From positions 62,001 through 126,000 of the forward strand of contig NZ_BONC01000015.1 of NCBI RefSeq assembly GCF_016862515.1: a DNA stretch of 64,000 bases. The letters run 5' to 3'. Source of the DNA: Asanoa iriomotensis (GTDB taxonomy: Bacteria; Actinomycetota; Actinomycetes; Mycobacteriales; Micromonosporaceae). The notes under the pieces are model-generated. The model worked only from the letters and a program-made list of their open reading frames with translations, had not been told where the DNA came from and did not search any database. Made by a program: the position numbers and the translations under genes. Shown here one piece after another: positions 8,585 through 16,888 of the stretch (position 1 is its first letter; each line of letters begins with the position of its first letter).

Positions 8585-8612
8585 TGCGCGATCCAGGGGG
8601 CACCCATATATG
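8584..8612 (+). promoter_or_regulatory. Predicted nrdAB promoter
   Basis: TTGCGC (8584-8589) and TATATG (8607-8612) are separated by 17 nt and lie inside the pair of NrdR boxes. Transcription would begin near 8619, giving a leader of about 320 nt that contains the cobalamin riboswitch. Confidence 0.6.
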
Positions 8613-8616
8613 GTGT
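8601..8616 (+). promoter_or_regulatory. NrdR box 2
   Basis: CACCCATATATGGTGT is the second 16-bp NrdR palindrome, in phase with box 1 (start-to-start 32 bp). It covers the predicted -10 element, so NrdR binding would block RNA polymerase. Confidence 0.85.
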
Positions 8617-8619
8617 CTC

Positions 8620-8803
8620 ACGCAGCTGGTTCGGCCGAGCCCCACAAGGGACGGTCGAGGCAAGAGGGAACCCGGTGCGAGTCCGGGACTGCCCCGCAGC
8701 GGTGAGTGGGAACGACCGCCGTCAAGCAAGCACTGGGCCCGGGCCCGGGAAGCGACGGCCAGTAGGAACGAGCACGACGCCCGCGAGTCCGAAGACCTGC
8801 CAG
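8620..8803 (+). ncRNA. Adenosylcobalamin (B12) riboswitch
   Basis: The conserved core is present: GGGAA (8666), then GGTGCGAGTCCGGGACTGCC and CCGCAGCGGTGA through 8705. The 3' B12 box AGTCCGAAGACCTGCC lies at 8786-8801. Five-prime and three-prime edges are approximate. In Streptomyces the class Ia nrdABS operon is repressed by coenzyme B12 through such a riboswitch, so that the B12-dependent class II enzyme is used when the cofactor is present. The same logic is expected here and implies an nrdJ gene elsewhere in the genome. Confidence 0.92.
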
Positions 8804-8806
8804 CGC

Positions 8807-8830
8807 GCCGCACGCCGCTCGGCGTGCGGC
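8807..8830 (+). terminator. Expression-platform hairpin of the B12 riboswitch
   Basis: A perfect 10-bp stem (8807-8816 with 8821-8830) and 4-nt loop begins 5 nt after the B12 box and about 110 nt before the nrdA start. It does not include the nrdA ribosome binding site (GGAGGGGG near 8931), so transcription attenuation fits better than direct sequestration. There is no T-run. Confidence 0.55.
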
Positions 8831-8940
8831 GGTCGAAGGCCGCGCGGGACGGCCGATGCCAGCACCGGGCCGCGCCGTCGCGGGCCGGCGGCGTCCGCCC
8901 GCGTGTCCGACGACCTTCCGAAGCGTGCGGAGGGGGACCG

Positions 8941-11286
8941 ATGACGGTCACGCAGGAGAAGACCGTGCCGGAGCAGCGGCGGCACGTGATGCAGGTCCGC
9001 AAGCGCAACGGCGACCTGGAGCCGGTCGACGTCAACAAGATCGTCAAGGCGGTCGAGCGGTGGGTCGGCGACCTCGACGAGGTCGACCCGCTGCGGGTGG
9101 CGACCCGGACGATCACCGGCCTCTACGACGGCGCGACCACCGCCGAGCTCGACAAGCTGTCGATCCAGACCGCCGCCGAGCTGACCGGCGAGGAACCGCA
9201 GTACTCGCGGCTGGCCGCGCGCCTGCTCGCCGCGTACGTCGACAAGGAGGTCCGCGGCCAGGGCGTCGCGACCTTCAGCCAGTCGATCCGGTACGCGCAC
9301 CAACTCGGGCTGATCGGCGACGAGACCGCCGCGTTCGTGGCCCGCAACGCCCGCAAGCTCGACGACGCCGTCGACCTGAGGAACGACCAGAAGTTCGAGT
9401 ACTTCGGCCTGCGTACCGTGGCGGACCGTTATCTCCTCAAACACCCCGAGACCCGCCTGGTGGTCGAGACGCCGCAGTACTGGCTGCTGCGGGTGGCCTG
9501 CGGCCTGTCGACGAACCCGGGCGAGGCGATCGGCTTCTACCGGCTGATGTCGAGCCTGGCCTACCTGCCCAGCTCGCCGACGCTGTTCAACTCCGGCACC
9601 AGGCACACGCAGATGTCGTCGTGCTTCCTGGTCGACTCGCCGCGCGACGAGCTCGACTCGATCTACGAGCGGTACCACCAGGTCGCGAAGCTGTCGAAGT
9701 TCTCCGGCGGGATCGGCATCTCCTGGTCCCGGATCAGGGGCCGGGGCGCGCTGATCCGCGGCACCAACGGCAGGTCCAACGGCATCGTCCCGTTCCTGCG
9801 TACGCTCGACGCCGGTGTGGCCGCGGTCAACCAGGGCGGCCGGCGCAAGGGCGCCGCGTGCGTCTACCTGGAGCCGTGGCACCCGGACGTCGAGGAGTTC
9901 CTCGAGCTACGCGACAACACCGGCGAGGAGTCGCGGCGCACGCACAACCTCAACCTCGCCAACTGGATCCCCGACGAGTTCATGCGCCGCGTCGAGGCCG
10001 ACGGCGACTGGTCGCTGATCGACCCGTCCGACGCGCCCGAGCTGCCGGACCTGCACGGCGAGGCGTTCGACGAGGCCTACCGCGCCGCGGAGAAGAAGGC
10101 CGTGAAGACGGTCAAGGCCCGCGACCTGTACGCGCGGATGATGCGCACCCTCGCGCAGACCGGCAACGGCTGGATGACGTTCAAGGACCGGTCGAACGCA
10201 CTGTCCAACCAGGTCGGTGCGCCCGGCAACACCATCCACCTGTCGAACCTGTGCACCGAGATCCTCGAGGTCAACTCCGACGACGAGACCGCCGTCTGCA
10301 ACCTCGGCTCGGTCAACCTGGCCGCGCACGTCACCGCCGACGGGATCGACTGGGACAAGCTGCGCGCCACCGTGCGCACCGCGGTGGTGTTCCTGGACCG
10401 GGTCATCGACATCAACTACTACCCGTCGGCGCAGGCGGCGGCGTCGAACCCCCGCTGGCGGCCGGTCGGGCTCGGGCTGATGGGCCTGCAGGACGTGTTC
10501 TTCGCGCGGCGGCTGGCGTTCGACTCGGACGAGGCCCGCGAGCTGTCGACCCGGATCCAGGAGGAGATCCTGCTGACGGCGCTGGAGACCTCGGCGGGTC
10601 TCGCGGCGGAGTTCGGTGCGCATCCGGCGTTCGCGGAGACGCGGGCCGCGGGTGGGGCGCTGCACCCGGACCTGTGGGGTGCCACGCCGACCCAGACGGA
10701 CCGTTGGGCCTCGTTGCGGCAACGGGTTGCGGAGCACGGGTTGCGCAACTCGCTGCTCGTCGCGATCGCGCCGACGGCCACGATCGCGTCGATCGCCGGC
10801 TGCTACGAGTGCATCGAGCCGCAGGTGTCCAACCTGTTCAAGCGCGAGACCATGTCCGGCGAGTTCCTGCAGATCAACACCTATCTGGTACGCGAGCTGA
10901 AGGTGCGCGGGCTCTGGACCGCCGAGACCCGGGAGCGGATCAAGCGGGCCGAGGGTTCGGTGCAGGACATCGCGTCGTTGCCGGCGCAGGTGCGCGAGGT
11001 GTTCCGCACCGCGTGGGAGTTGCCGCAACGGGCGCTGATCGACCTGGCGGCCGCCCGGGCGCCCTATGTGGACCAGTCGCAGTCGCTGAACCTGTTCCTG
11101 AGCGCGCCCACCATCGGCAAGCTGTCCTCGATGTACCTCTACGCCTGGAAATCCGGGCTGAAGACGACCTATTACCTGCGGTCGCGCCCCGCGACCCGGA
11201 TCCAGCAGGCCACCGTGGCGATCGTCGCCCCCGACGCCGTGGCCTGCTCCCTGGAGAACCCCGAGAGCTGCGAGGCGTGCCAGTGA
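8941..11286 (+). CDS. nrdA: Class Ia ribonucleoside-diphosphate reductase, alpha subunit
   Basis: A 781-residue protein from ATG 8941, with GGAGGGGG just upstream. The N-terminal ATP-cone (VMQVRKRNGDLEPVDVNKIV) carries allosteric control. Catalytic features are SSCFLVDS and AVCNLGSVNL (the redox Cys pair), NLCTEIL (thiyl Cys with Asn and Glu), and YYLRSRP with the Tyr-Tyr pair of the radical path. The C-terminus ends in CEACQ, the mobile Cys pair reduced by thioredoxin or glutaredoxin. It makes deoxyribonucleotides aerobically with NrdB. The GTG start of nrdB overlaps its stop (GTGA). Controlled by NrdR boxes and a B12 riboswitch. Confidence 0.96.
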   Translation: MTVTQEKTVPEQRRHVMQVRKRNGDLEPVDVNKIVKAVERWVGDLDEVDPLRVATRTITGLYDGATTAELDKLSIQTAAELTGEEPQYSRLAARLLAAYVDKEVRGQGVATFSQSIRYAHQLGLIGDETAAFVARNARKLDDAVDLRNDQKFEYFGLRTVADRYLLKHPETRLVVETPQYWLLRVACGLSTNPGEAIGFYRLMSSLAYLPSSPTLFNSGTRHTQMSSCFLVDSPRDELDSIYERYHQVAKLSKFSGGIGISWSRIRGRGALIRGTNGRSNGIVPFLRTLDAGVAAVNQGGRRKGAACVYLEPWHPDVEEFLELRDNTGEESRRTHNLNLANWIPDEFMRRVEADGDWSLIDPSDAPELPDLHGEAFDEAYRAAEKKAVKTVKARDLYARMMRTLAQTGNGWMTFKDRSNALSNQVGAPGNTIHLSNLCTEILEVNSDDETAVCNLGSVNLAAHVTADGIDWDKLRATVRTAVVFLDRVIDINYYPSAQAAASNPRWRPVGLGLMGLQDVFFARRLAFDSDEARELSTRIQEEILLTALETSAGLAAEFGAHPAFAETRAAGGALHPDLWGATPTQTDRWASLRQRVAEHGLRNSLLVAIAPTATIASIAGCYECIEPQVSNLFKRETMSGEFLQINTYLVRELKVRGLWTAETRERIKRAEGSVQDIASLPAQVREVFRTAWELPQRALIDLAAARAPYVDQSQSLNLFLSAPTIGKLSSMYLYAWKSGLKTTYYLRSRPATRIQQATVAIVAPDAVACSLENPESCEACQ

Positions 11287-12281
11287 CCCTGCTCGACCCC
11301 GGTATGGACCTGACCCTGCGACCCATGCGCTACCCGGCGTTCTTCGACCGGTTCAAGGACGCCATCAAGAACACGTGGACGGTGGAGGAGGTCGACCTGC
11401 ACTCCGACCTCGCCGACCTGGCCAAACTCTCGCCCGCCGAGCGGCACCTGGTCTCGCGGCTCGTGGCGTTCTTCGCGACCGGCGACACGATCGTCGCCAA
11501 CAACCTGGTGCTCAACCTCTATCAGCACGTCAACTCGCCGGAGGGGCGGCTCTACCTGTCGCGGCAGCTCTTCGAGGAGGCCGTGCACGTCCAGTTCTAT
11601 CTCAACCTGCTCGACACGTACGTGCCGGACGAGCGGGAGCGGCACGACGCGTTCGCGGCCGTGGAGAACATCCCGTCGATCGCCCGCAAGGCCGAGTTCT
11701 GTTTCAAGTGGATCGACTCGATCTTCTCGCTGCGGGAGTTGCGTACCCGGGAGGACCGTCGGGCCTTCCTGCTCAACCTGATCTGCTTCGCGGCCTGCAT
11801 CGAGGGGCTGTTCTTCTACGGCGCGTTCGCGTACGTGTACTTCCTGCGCTCCCGCGGGCTGCTGCACGGCCTCGCCTCGGGCACCAACTGGGTGTTCCGC
11901 GACGAGTCGATGCACATGGCGTTCGCGTTCGACGTGGTCGAGACGGTCCGGCGCGAGGAGCCGGACCTGTTCGACGACGAGCTGACGGCGGCCGTCACCG
12001 AGATGCTCGCCGAGGCGGTGGAATGCGAGGTGGGGTTCGCTGAGGACCTGCTGGAGCAGGGCATCAGCGGACTGTCGCTCTCGGACATGCGTGCCTATCT
12101 GGAGCATGTGGCCGACCGGCGGCTGGCCACGCTCGGGCTGCCGCCTGTCTATGGCAGCAGGAACCCGTTCGCGTTCATGGAGCTGCAGGATGTGCAGGAG
12201 CTGTCGAACTTCTTCGAGCGCCGGGTCTCGGCGTACCAGGTCGGCGTCACGGGCACGGTCAGCTTCGACGACGACTTCTAA
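11283..12281 (+). CDS. nrdB: Class Ia ribonucleoside-diphosphate reductase, beta subunit
   Basis: A 332-residue R2 protein starting at GTG 11283, overlapping the nrdA stop by 4 nt. Di-iron ligands and the radical site are intact: FEEAVHVQFY supplies Glu, His and, four residues on, the radical Tyr. IEGLFFY gives a second-shell Glu ligand, and RDESMHM gives Glu and His. The Tyr argues for a class Ia tyrosyl-radical enzyme rather than a class Ic Phe variant. The C-terminal peptide (TGTVSFDDDF) would dock on NrdA. No nrdS-like AraC gene follows, unlike Streptomyces nrdABS. Confidence 0.96.
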   Translation: MTLLDPGMDLTLRPMRYPAFFDRFKDAIKNTWTVEEVDLHSDLADLAKLSPAERHLVSRLVAFFATGDTIVANNLVLNLYQHVNSPEGRLYLSRQLFEEAVHVQFYLNLLDTYVPDERERHDAFAAVENIPSIARKAEFCFKWIDSIFSLRELRTREDRRAFLLNLICFAACIEGLFFYGAFAYVYFLRSRGLLHGLASGTNWVFRDESMHMAFAFDVVETVRREEPDLFDDELTAAVTEMLAEAVECEVGFAEDLLEQGISGLSLSDMRAYLEHVADRRLATLGLPPVYGSRNPFAFMELQDVQELSNFFERRVSAYQVGVTGTVSFDDDF

Positions 12282-12329
12282 GGGGTGACGTGCCGGCGGC
12301 GGGCGGCAGTTGTCCGATAGCCTGCGGGC

Positions 12330-13427
12330 GTGCTCGATGGCCGCCGTGAGGTGCGGTGGACCGGGCTGGTCGCCGCCCTGGTGGCCGGCGCCTGGTTGTT
12401 GTCTCTGCCGCCGGCCGCGGTCGACGAGGCCCGGCCGGCCGCACGCGGCTTCGCGTCGGCGTGGCCGGAGGCGATCCGGGGCACGGTGTCCGGTTCGTTG
12501 CCGGACGGCGCCGAATACACGCCGGGCCTGTTCCTCGACGCCGGCTCGTCGGTCGGCCAGGCCGTGACCGCGGACGGCGCGTCCGTCCGGCTGGTCTCCG
12601 TGAGCGTGGGCGGCGTCCGGGAGCTGCGGCGGTTGCCGGCGGTGTCGGCGCCGCAGTACTTCGGGTTCGTGGCCGGCGGCGGCGGTCGGGTGGCGTGGGC
12701 CGAGTCGGTGGAAGACGCGGCCGGGAAGCGCACGACGGCGATGTGGGTCGGCGGCGGGGACGGGCCCGCGCGGCGCCTGGTGGCCGACGCCGGTGACGTG
12801 AAGCAGACCGACTCCGCGCACGACCTGACCATCGTGGACGGGCGACTGCACTGGACGGCGGTGGGTCCGGGCGAGCCGTCCTCGACTCAGTTGCGGTCGG
12901 TGTCGCTGGGCGGTGGCGACGAACGTGTCGAGAGCGTGGCCGGGTCGTGGTCGCCGGTGGGCTGGCCGTGGCTGCTCGACGACACCGACGCCGTCGGCGG
13001 CGGCCGGGTGCTGTTGATGGACCGGTTGACGGGGTCTCGGCGAGAGTTCACCGCCGGCCCGGCCGACTTCCCGGCCTGCGGTGCCACCTGGTGCCGGGCG
13101 ATCGTCCTGTCCGACGGTGCCAGCGACGGTGTCGACCTGGTGCGGGTCGACGGCACGCAGCGGCGCCGCGTCGCCGGGCCGGACGTGGGGTTCCCGGTGA
13201 CGGACGTCGCCGTACTCGACCGGTTCGAGCTCCTGACCTCGCTGGACCCGGCGACCCGGGCGGCGCAGGGCCGGCCGCTGTCGGTCTACGACCTCACCCG
13301 GGACCAGACGGTGAGCGTGGCGGCGGACGCGGTCAGCGTGGTGTCGCGCGGCGGCTGGCTCTGGTGGTCCAGCGGCTTCGAGAACCGCCTGTCCTGGTCC
13401 GCCGTGGACCTGCGGACCCTGTCGTAG
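12330..13427 (+). CDS. Secreted or membrane-tethered protein, probable beta-propeller-like
   Basis: A 365-residue protein from GTG 12330. The N-terminus is a basic stretch and a hydrophobic signal or anchor (GLVAALVAGAWLLSLPPAAVDEA). The rest is beta-rich with recurring short blades (FGFVAGGGGRVAWAES, DLTIVDGRLHWTAVG, GGGRVLLMDRLTG), like WD40/TolB-type propeller proteins of actinobacteria. Two Cys (PACGATWC) may form a disulfide. No catalytic motif is seen. It converges with the TIGR03943 gene, which ends at the adjacent base. Confidence 0.65.
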   Translation: MLDGRREVRWTGLVAALVAGAWLLSLPPAAVDEARPAARGFASAWPEAIRGTVSGSLPDGAEYTPGLFLDAGSSVGQAVTADGASVRLVSVSVGGVRELRRLPAVSAPQYFGFVAGGGGRVAWAESVEDAAGKRTTAMWVGGGDGPARRLVADAGDVKQTDSAHDLTIVDGRLHWTAVGPGEPSSTQLRSVSLGGGDERVESVAGSWSPVGWPWLLDDTDAVGGGRVLLMDRLTGSRREFTAGPADFPACGATWCRAIVLSDGASDGVDLVRVDGTQRRRVAGPDVGFPVTDVAVLDRFELLTSLDPATRAAQGRPLSVYDLTRDQTVSVAADAVSVVSRGGWLWWSSGFENRLSWSAVDLRTLS

Positions 13428-14123
13428 CTACTGGTACTGGTTGCGGGGTGCTTCGATCGGGGTCCAGGTGTGGACGTCGACGTACGGGATGCGCTCGCCG
13501 TTGACCGGGTCCGTGCCCGCCTTGGCCGTGTAGCCGCCGGTGACCTCGATCCACGTGTCGGCGGGCAGGTCGACCGGGGCGTTGCCGGTCATGCCGAGCT
13601 TGATGGGCCGGCCGTCGGCCGCGCAGCACGACAGGATCATCCGGGCCAGCATCGGTTCGCCATCGGGGCCCGGGATGACGAAGCCCGACATCCGCACCGT
13701 GCGGCCGCCGATCGAGGTGCCGTTGTCGTGGACCGCGCGGGACGCGTACTCCAAAATGCTGATCTTGGCAGGATCTCCGGGTGGCAGCGGCGGGTAGTCC
13801 GAGATCGCCTGGCTCGACAGGGCGGTGCCGGCCTGTCCGGCGGCGAACGCGCCGAGCGCCGGCGGTGCGACCAGCAGCAGGCCGAGGACCGGCAGGACGA
13901 GGAGCCAACCGACGGCCGGGCCGTGCTCGTGGCTGCTCTGCTTCTGTTGGCGCAGGTCGTGCACGAAGGTGAACACGGCGGTGACGACCAGCACCGCGCC
14001 GGCGGCGATCAGGAACGGTTGCAGCCCTTCCTTGACGTAGCGCAGGTAGACGTCGGTCAGGCTGGCCTTGAGGACGGCGCCGCCGAGCAGCAGCAGGACG
14101 ACGCCTTGCGCCTGCCGGTTCAC
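13428..14123 (-). CDS. TIGR03943 family membrane protein (YcgQ-like)
   Basis: A 231-residue protein starting at GTG 14123, overlapping the upstream permease stop. It has two N-terminal helices (GVVLLLLGGAVLKASL, FLIAAGAVLVVTAVFTF) and a third (WLLVLPVLGLLLVAPPALGAFA). The extracytoplasmic domain carries ISILEYASRAVHDNG, GFVIPGPDGEPMLARMILSCCAADGRPIKLGM and a C-terminal YVDVHTWTPIEAP. This pair (YraQ-type permease plus TIGR03943) is common and in several genomes lies in zinc-starvation regulons. The reaction or solute is not established. Confidence 0.82.
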   Translation of the reverse strand: MNRQAQGVVLLLLGGAVLKASLTDVYLRYVKEGLQPFLIAAGAVLVVTAVFTFVHDLRQQKQSSHEHGPAVGWLLVLPVLGLLLVAPPALGAFAAGQAGTALSSQAISDYPPLPPGDPAKISILEYASRAVHDNGTSIGGRTVRMSGFVIPGPDGEPMLARMILSCCAADGRPIKLGMTGNAPVDLPADTWIEVTGGYTAKAGTDPVNGERIPYVDVHTWTPIEAPRNQYQ

Positions 14124-15118
14124 AGGACCACCGCCGCCACGCCGACGGCGACGAGGACCGCCACGATGAACGTCGCCGGTGAGAAGCGTGCCGCGAACCG
14201 CCGGCCGAAGACGCCGGCCTGCATCGAGACGAGCTTGAGGTCGACCATCGGGCCGACGACCAGGAACGCCAGCCGGGCGGTCAGCGAGAACTGCGACAGC
14301 GAGGCCGCGACGAAGGCGTCGGCTTCGGAACAGATCGACAGGAGTACGGCGAGCAGGGCCAGCGCGAGCACCGACAGCACCGGCTTGTCGGCGAGGGTGA
14401 GCAGCCAGCGTTCCGGCACGACGACGTTGATGGTGGCCGCGGCCATCGCGCCCAGCACGAGGAAGCCGCCCGCGTGGACGACGTCGTGGCGGACGGCGGC
14501 CCAGAACGCGACGAGCTTGGTGGCGCCGTCGTCGTGGCGGTGGGGGAGCCGGATCCACTCTGTCTTGCCGAGACGCAACCACAGCCAACCCATGATCATG
14601 GCGACGATCAGGCTGGCGACGCCGCGGCCCAGCACCATCTCCGGGTTGGCGGGGAAGGCGACCGCGGTCGCGGTGAGCACGATCGGGTTGATGGAGGGCG
14701 CGGCGAGCAGGAACGCGAGAGCCGCGGCGGGCGTCACGCCGCGGCGGATCAGCGATCCCGCGATCGGCACCGCGCCGCATTCGCAGCCGGGCAGCACGAC
14801 GCCGGCGGCCGAGGCGACCGGGACGGCCAGCGCCGGGTGCCGAGGCAGGGCCCGCGCCCAGAAGCTGGCGGGCACGAAGACGGCGATGACCGCGGAGAGC
14901 ACGACGCCGAAGACCAGGAACGGCACGGCCTGCACCATGACCGAGACGAACACGGTGGTCCAGGTCTGCAGGCGCGGGCTGGAGATGGCCGCGGAGACGG
15001 GGCCGCGGAAGACGACCAGCAGCACGAGCACGACGGCGAGGACCTCGACGGAACCGATCCGCCGGGTTCTGGTGGGGCTCGTCTGGCCATCGTGGACGGC
15101 CTCGGTCTGCGGACTCAC
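14120..15118 (-). CDS. YraQ/DUF318-type permease
   Basis: A multi-helix membrane protein with the family signature LPGCECGAVPIAGSLIRRGVTPAAALAFLLAAPSINPIV in the N-terminal half. The repeat-like C-terminal half has SICSEADAFVAASL and GPMVDLKLVSMQAGVFG. Cys residues in CEC and CSEAD could bind metal. I chose GTG 15118 (332 residues) because AAAGGACG lies 3 nt upstream. The ATG at 15169 has no ribosome binding site and would place an operator-like palindrome in coding sequence. Translationally coupled to the TIGR03943 gene. Confidence 0.8.
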   Translation of the reverse strand: MSPQTEAVHDGQTSPTRTRRIGSVEVLAVVLVLLVVFRGPVSAAISSPRLQTWTTVFVSVMVQAVPFLVFGVVLSAVIAVFVPASFWARALPRHPALAVPVASAAGVVLPGCECGAVPIAGSLIRRGVTPAAALAFLLAAPSINPIVLTATAVAFPANPEMVLGRGVASLIVAMIMGWLWLRLGKTEWIRLPHRHDDGATKLVAFWAAVRHDVVHAGGFLVLGAMAAATINVVVPERWLLTLADKPVLSVLALALLAVLLSICSEADAFVAASLSQFSLTARLAFLVVGPMVDLKLVSMQAGVFGRRFAARFSPATFIVAVLVAVGVAAVVL

Positions 15119-15149
15119 CTGCGTCCTTTGCTCGGAGCGACTCCGCCGC

Positions 15150-15166
15150 GAAACGGTAGTCGTTTC
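15150..15166 (-). promoter_or_regulatory. Fur/Zur-like inverted repeat upstream of the permease pair
   Basis: GAAACG-GTAGT-CGTTTC is a perfect 6-5-6 inverted repeat 31 nt upstream of the favoured GTG start. Read as a 19-bp 9-1-9 element it matches about 11 positions of the Fur-family palindrome. Zur control is an inference from this and from the gene family context. Confidence 0.45.
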
Positions 15167-15186
15167 CATTTAGGGACGCAAGAAGG

Positions 15187-15828
15187 TTAGCCGGCCGTGG
15201 TCGGTTGGCCCGCGCGGTAGGCGGACTCGAAGAAGGCCACCTCGAGGCGCATCGCGCGGCGGTAGACGGTGGCGGTGCGGTCGTCGCCGGGGCGGGCGTA
15301 CCTGTCGAGCAGGTTCTCCAGCCGGGCGGCCAGGGCGTCGAAGCCGGGTTCGGCGTAGGTGCGGATCCAGTCGGCGTACCGGTCGGCGTGCGCCTCGGCG
15401 GCCAGCGACTGGCCGAGGTGGGCGTAGAGCCGCATGCAGGGCGTCAGCGCCGCGCAGAGGTGGCCGAGATCGCCGAGGGCGGCGGTCGCGAGCAGGAAGT
15501 CGGTGTAGGCCAGCGTCGCCGGCAACGGCTCGACGCGGGCAAGATCGATGCCCAGCTTCGTCGCGTACGCCTCGTGCAGGCGCAGTTCCTCGCGGAGCCC
15601 GGCGAGCAGGTCGGCGAAGGCGTCCAGGCCCTGCCGGTCGGGGCTGTGCGCGACGCCGAGGGCGTAGCCGCGGGCGAACGACTCGAGGTAGAAGGCGTCC
15701 TGCGCGACGTAGCCGGCGAACGTCGCCTCCTCCAGCGTCCCGTCGGCGAGCCCGCGGACGAACGGATGCGTGCGGGCGGCTTCGGCGAGGTCGGCGTTGT
15801 CCTGCCAGAGCGTGCGTGCGACGGTCAC
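15187..15828 (-). CDS. tenA: TenA family thiaminase II / aminopyrimidine aminohydrolase
   Basis: A 213-residue all-helical heme-oxygenase-like protein, the usual TenA length. It has the N-terminal HPFVRGLADGTLEEATFAGYVAQDAFYL, the middle GYALGVAHSPD, and LTPCMRLYAHLG with a Cys at the position of the catalytic Cys of TenA_C enzymes. The C-terminal FFESAY motif carries the conserved Glu. TenA_C enzymes hydrolyse aminomethyl-pyrimidine from degraded thiamin for salvage. No other thiamin gene is adjacent. Starts at GTG 15828, divergent from the HIT gene 31 nt away. Confidence 0.85.
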   Translation of the reverse strand: MTVARTLWQDNADLAEAARTHPFVRGLADGTLEEATFAGYVAQDAFYLESFARGYALGVAHSPDRQGLDAFADLLAGLREELRLHEAYATKLGIDLARVEPLPATLAYTDFLLATAALGDLGHLCAALTPCMRLYAHLGQSLAAEAHADRYADWIRTYAEPGFDALAARLENLLDRYARPGDDRTATVYRRAMRLEVAFFESAYRAGQPTTAG

Positions 15829-15859
15829 GCCGGCAAACGTATCTCGCTAGGGTGTCCGC

Positions 15860-16336
15860 ATGATCGACTGGCGCACGGACCGGATCGGCTCGGCGTTGCG
15901 GGGCGAGAACCCGACGGTGCTCGCCCGCCTGGAGTCGGGCTTCGCGGTGATCGGCGACACGCAGTTCCTGCCCGGCTATTGCGTGCTCCTGCCCGACGAC
16001 CCGGCGATCGACCGCCTGCTGGACCTGCCCCGCCCGCGCCGGCTGGCCTTCCTGGCCGACATGGACCTGCTCGGCGAGGCCATCGCGGCGGTCTGCGCGC
16101 GCCGCGACCCGGCGTTCCGGCGGATGAACTACGCGATCCTCGGCAACACCGACGCGTTCCTGCACGCTCACCTGCACCCCCGATACGACTGGGAGCCGGC
16201 GGAGTTCATCGGCGTCCCGGCCTGGCACCGCCCGGCCGAGGTCCGCGACGCTCCCGAAGCCCTCCTCGGCCCGCACCACGACGACCTGCGGGCTGAGCTG
16301 ACCACCGAAATCGGCCGGCTCGCGGGAGTAGGGTGA
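15860..16336 (+). CDS. HIT family protein
   Basis: A 158-residue protein with a histidine-triad motif LHAHLHPRY (His-x-His-x-His) near residue 95, preceded by NYAILGNTDAF. HIT hydrolases and transferases act on nucleotide phosphoanhydrides or dinucleoside polyphosphates. The early segment GFAVIGDTQFLPGYCVLLP is the usual first strand pair. The exact substrate is unknown. A 4-nt gap to the next gene suggests cotranscription. Confidence 0.82.
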   Translation: MIDWRTDRIGSALRGENPTVLARLESGFAVIGDTQFLPGYCVLLPDDPAIDRLLDLPRPRRLAFLADMDLLGEAIAAVCARRDPAFRRMNYAILGNTDAFLHAHLHPRYDWEPAEFIGVPAWHRPAEVRDAPEALLGPHHDDLRAELTTEIGRLAGVG

Positions 16337-16340
16337 CGCG

Positions 16341-16841
16341 ATGCGGATCCCCGGTCTCGGCGAGGTCGTCGAGGACGTCGAGTCCGAGTGGTACGTCAGC
16401 GCGCCGATGCCGGTGGCGGTGCTGGGCGGCGTCGAGTGCCGGTTCGTCGTCGACGGGTACGACGACGACGCCCGGCAGGGGGACTTCCACGCGGCGATCC
16501 GCGCCTTCCTGGCGCTCGACGAGTCGGCACTGCAGGCAGCCGCGCCGCACGTCTACGCGTACTACCGCGACGTCGCCGACGCGGACATCGAGATCCAGGG
16601 CCCGGAACAGGTCTTCGACCACGTGCGGCTCGGCACCGAACCGACGGTGAGCCGGGACTCCCAGGGAAGTCAGCGGGTCTGCGTCTCGATCGAGAGCGAG
16701 TGTGCCTGGGAACCCGAGCACGGCCTGCAGATCGTGTTCCGCGACGGCGTGAAGGTGACCAAGGTCGGCCCGTACGACGGCCACCTCAGCAACCCGTCCG
16801 CGTACGTCTACCACAACTCGGGCGAGTCGACGATTCGGTGA
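16341..16841 (+). CDS. DUF6985-like cytosolic protein
   Basis: A 166-residue acidic protein with no signal or membrane segment. The pattern resembles DUF6985-type proteins, which often occur in polymorphic toxin immunity sets. It contains PMPVAVLGGVECRFVVDGYDDD, a helical middle (DFHAAIRAFLALDESALQAAAPHVYAYYRDV), and a C-terminal CAWEPEHGLQIVFRDGVKVTKVGPYDGHLSN. No toxin gene is next to it. The family name is my best match and is uncertain. Confidence 0.6.
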   Translation: MRIPGLGEVVEDVESEWYVSAPMPVAVLGGVECRFVVDGYDDDARQGDFHAAIRAFLALDESALQAAAPHVYAYYRDVADADIEIQGPEQVFDHVRLGTEPTVSRDSQGSQRVCVSIESECAWEPEHGLQIVFRDGVKVTKVGPYDGHLSNPSAYVYHNSGESTIR

Positions 16842-16888
16842 CACTCCGTGGCGGTAGCCTTACTCAGCCGATCACGGGGGAGTTCACA

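Noticed and set aside
8722-9882. Long open frame (386 codons) on the minus strand opposite nrdA
   Set aside because: It is antisense to a complete, motif-verified nrdA gene; its composition (Arg/Val/Gly/Asp-rich, no domains) is that of a high-GC shadow frame.
13470-15173. 567-codon plus-strand frame opposite the TIGR03943/YraQ pair
   Set aside because: Opposite two recognisable membrane proteins with translational coupling; the antisense product is Ala/Thr/Arg-rich and has no family resemblance.
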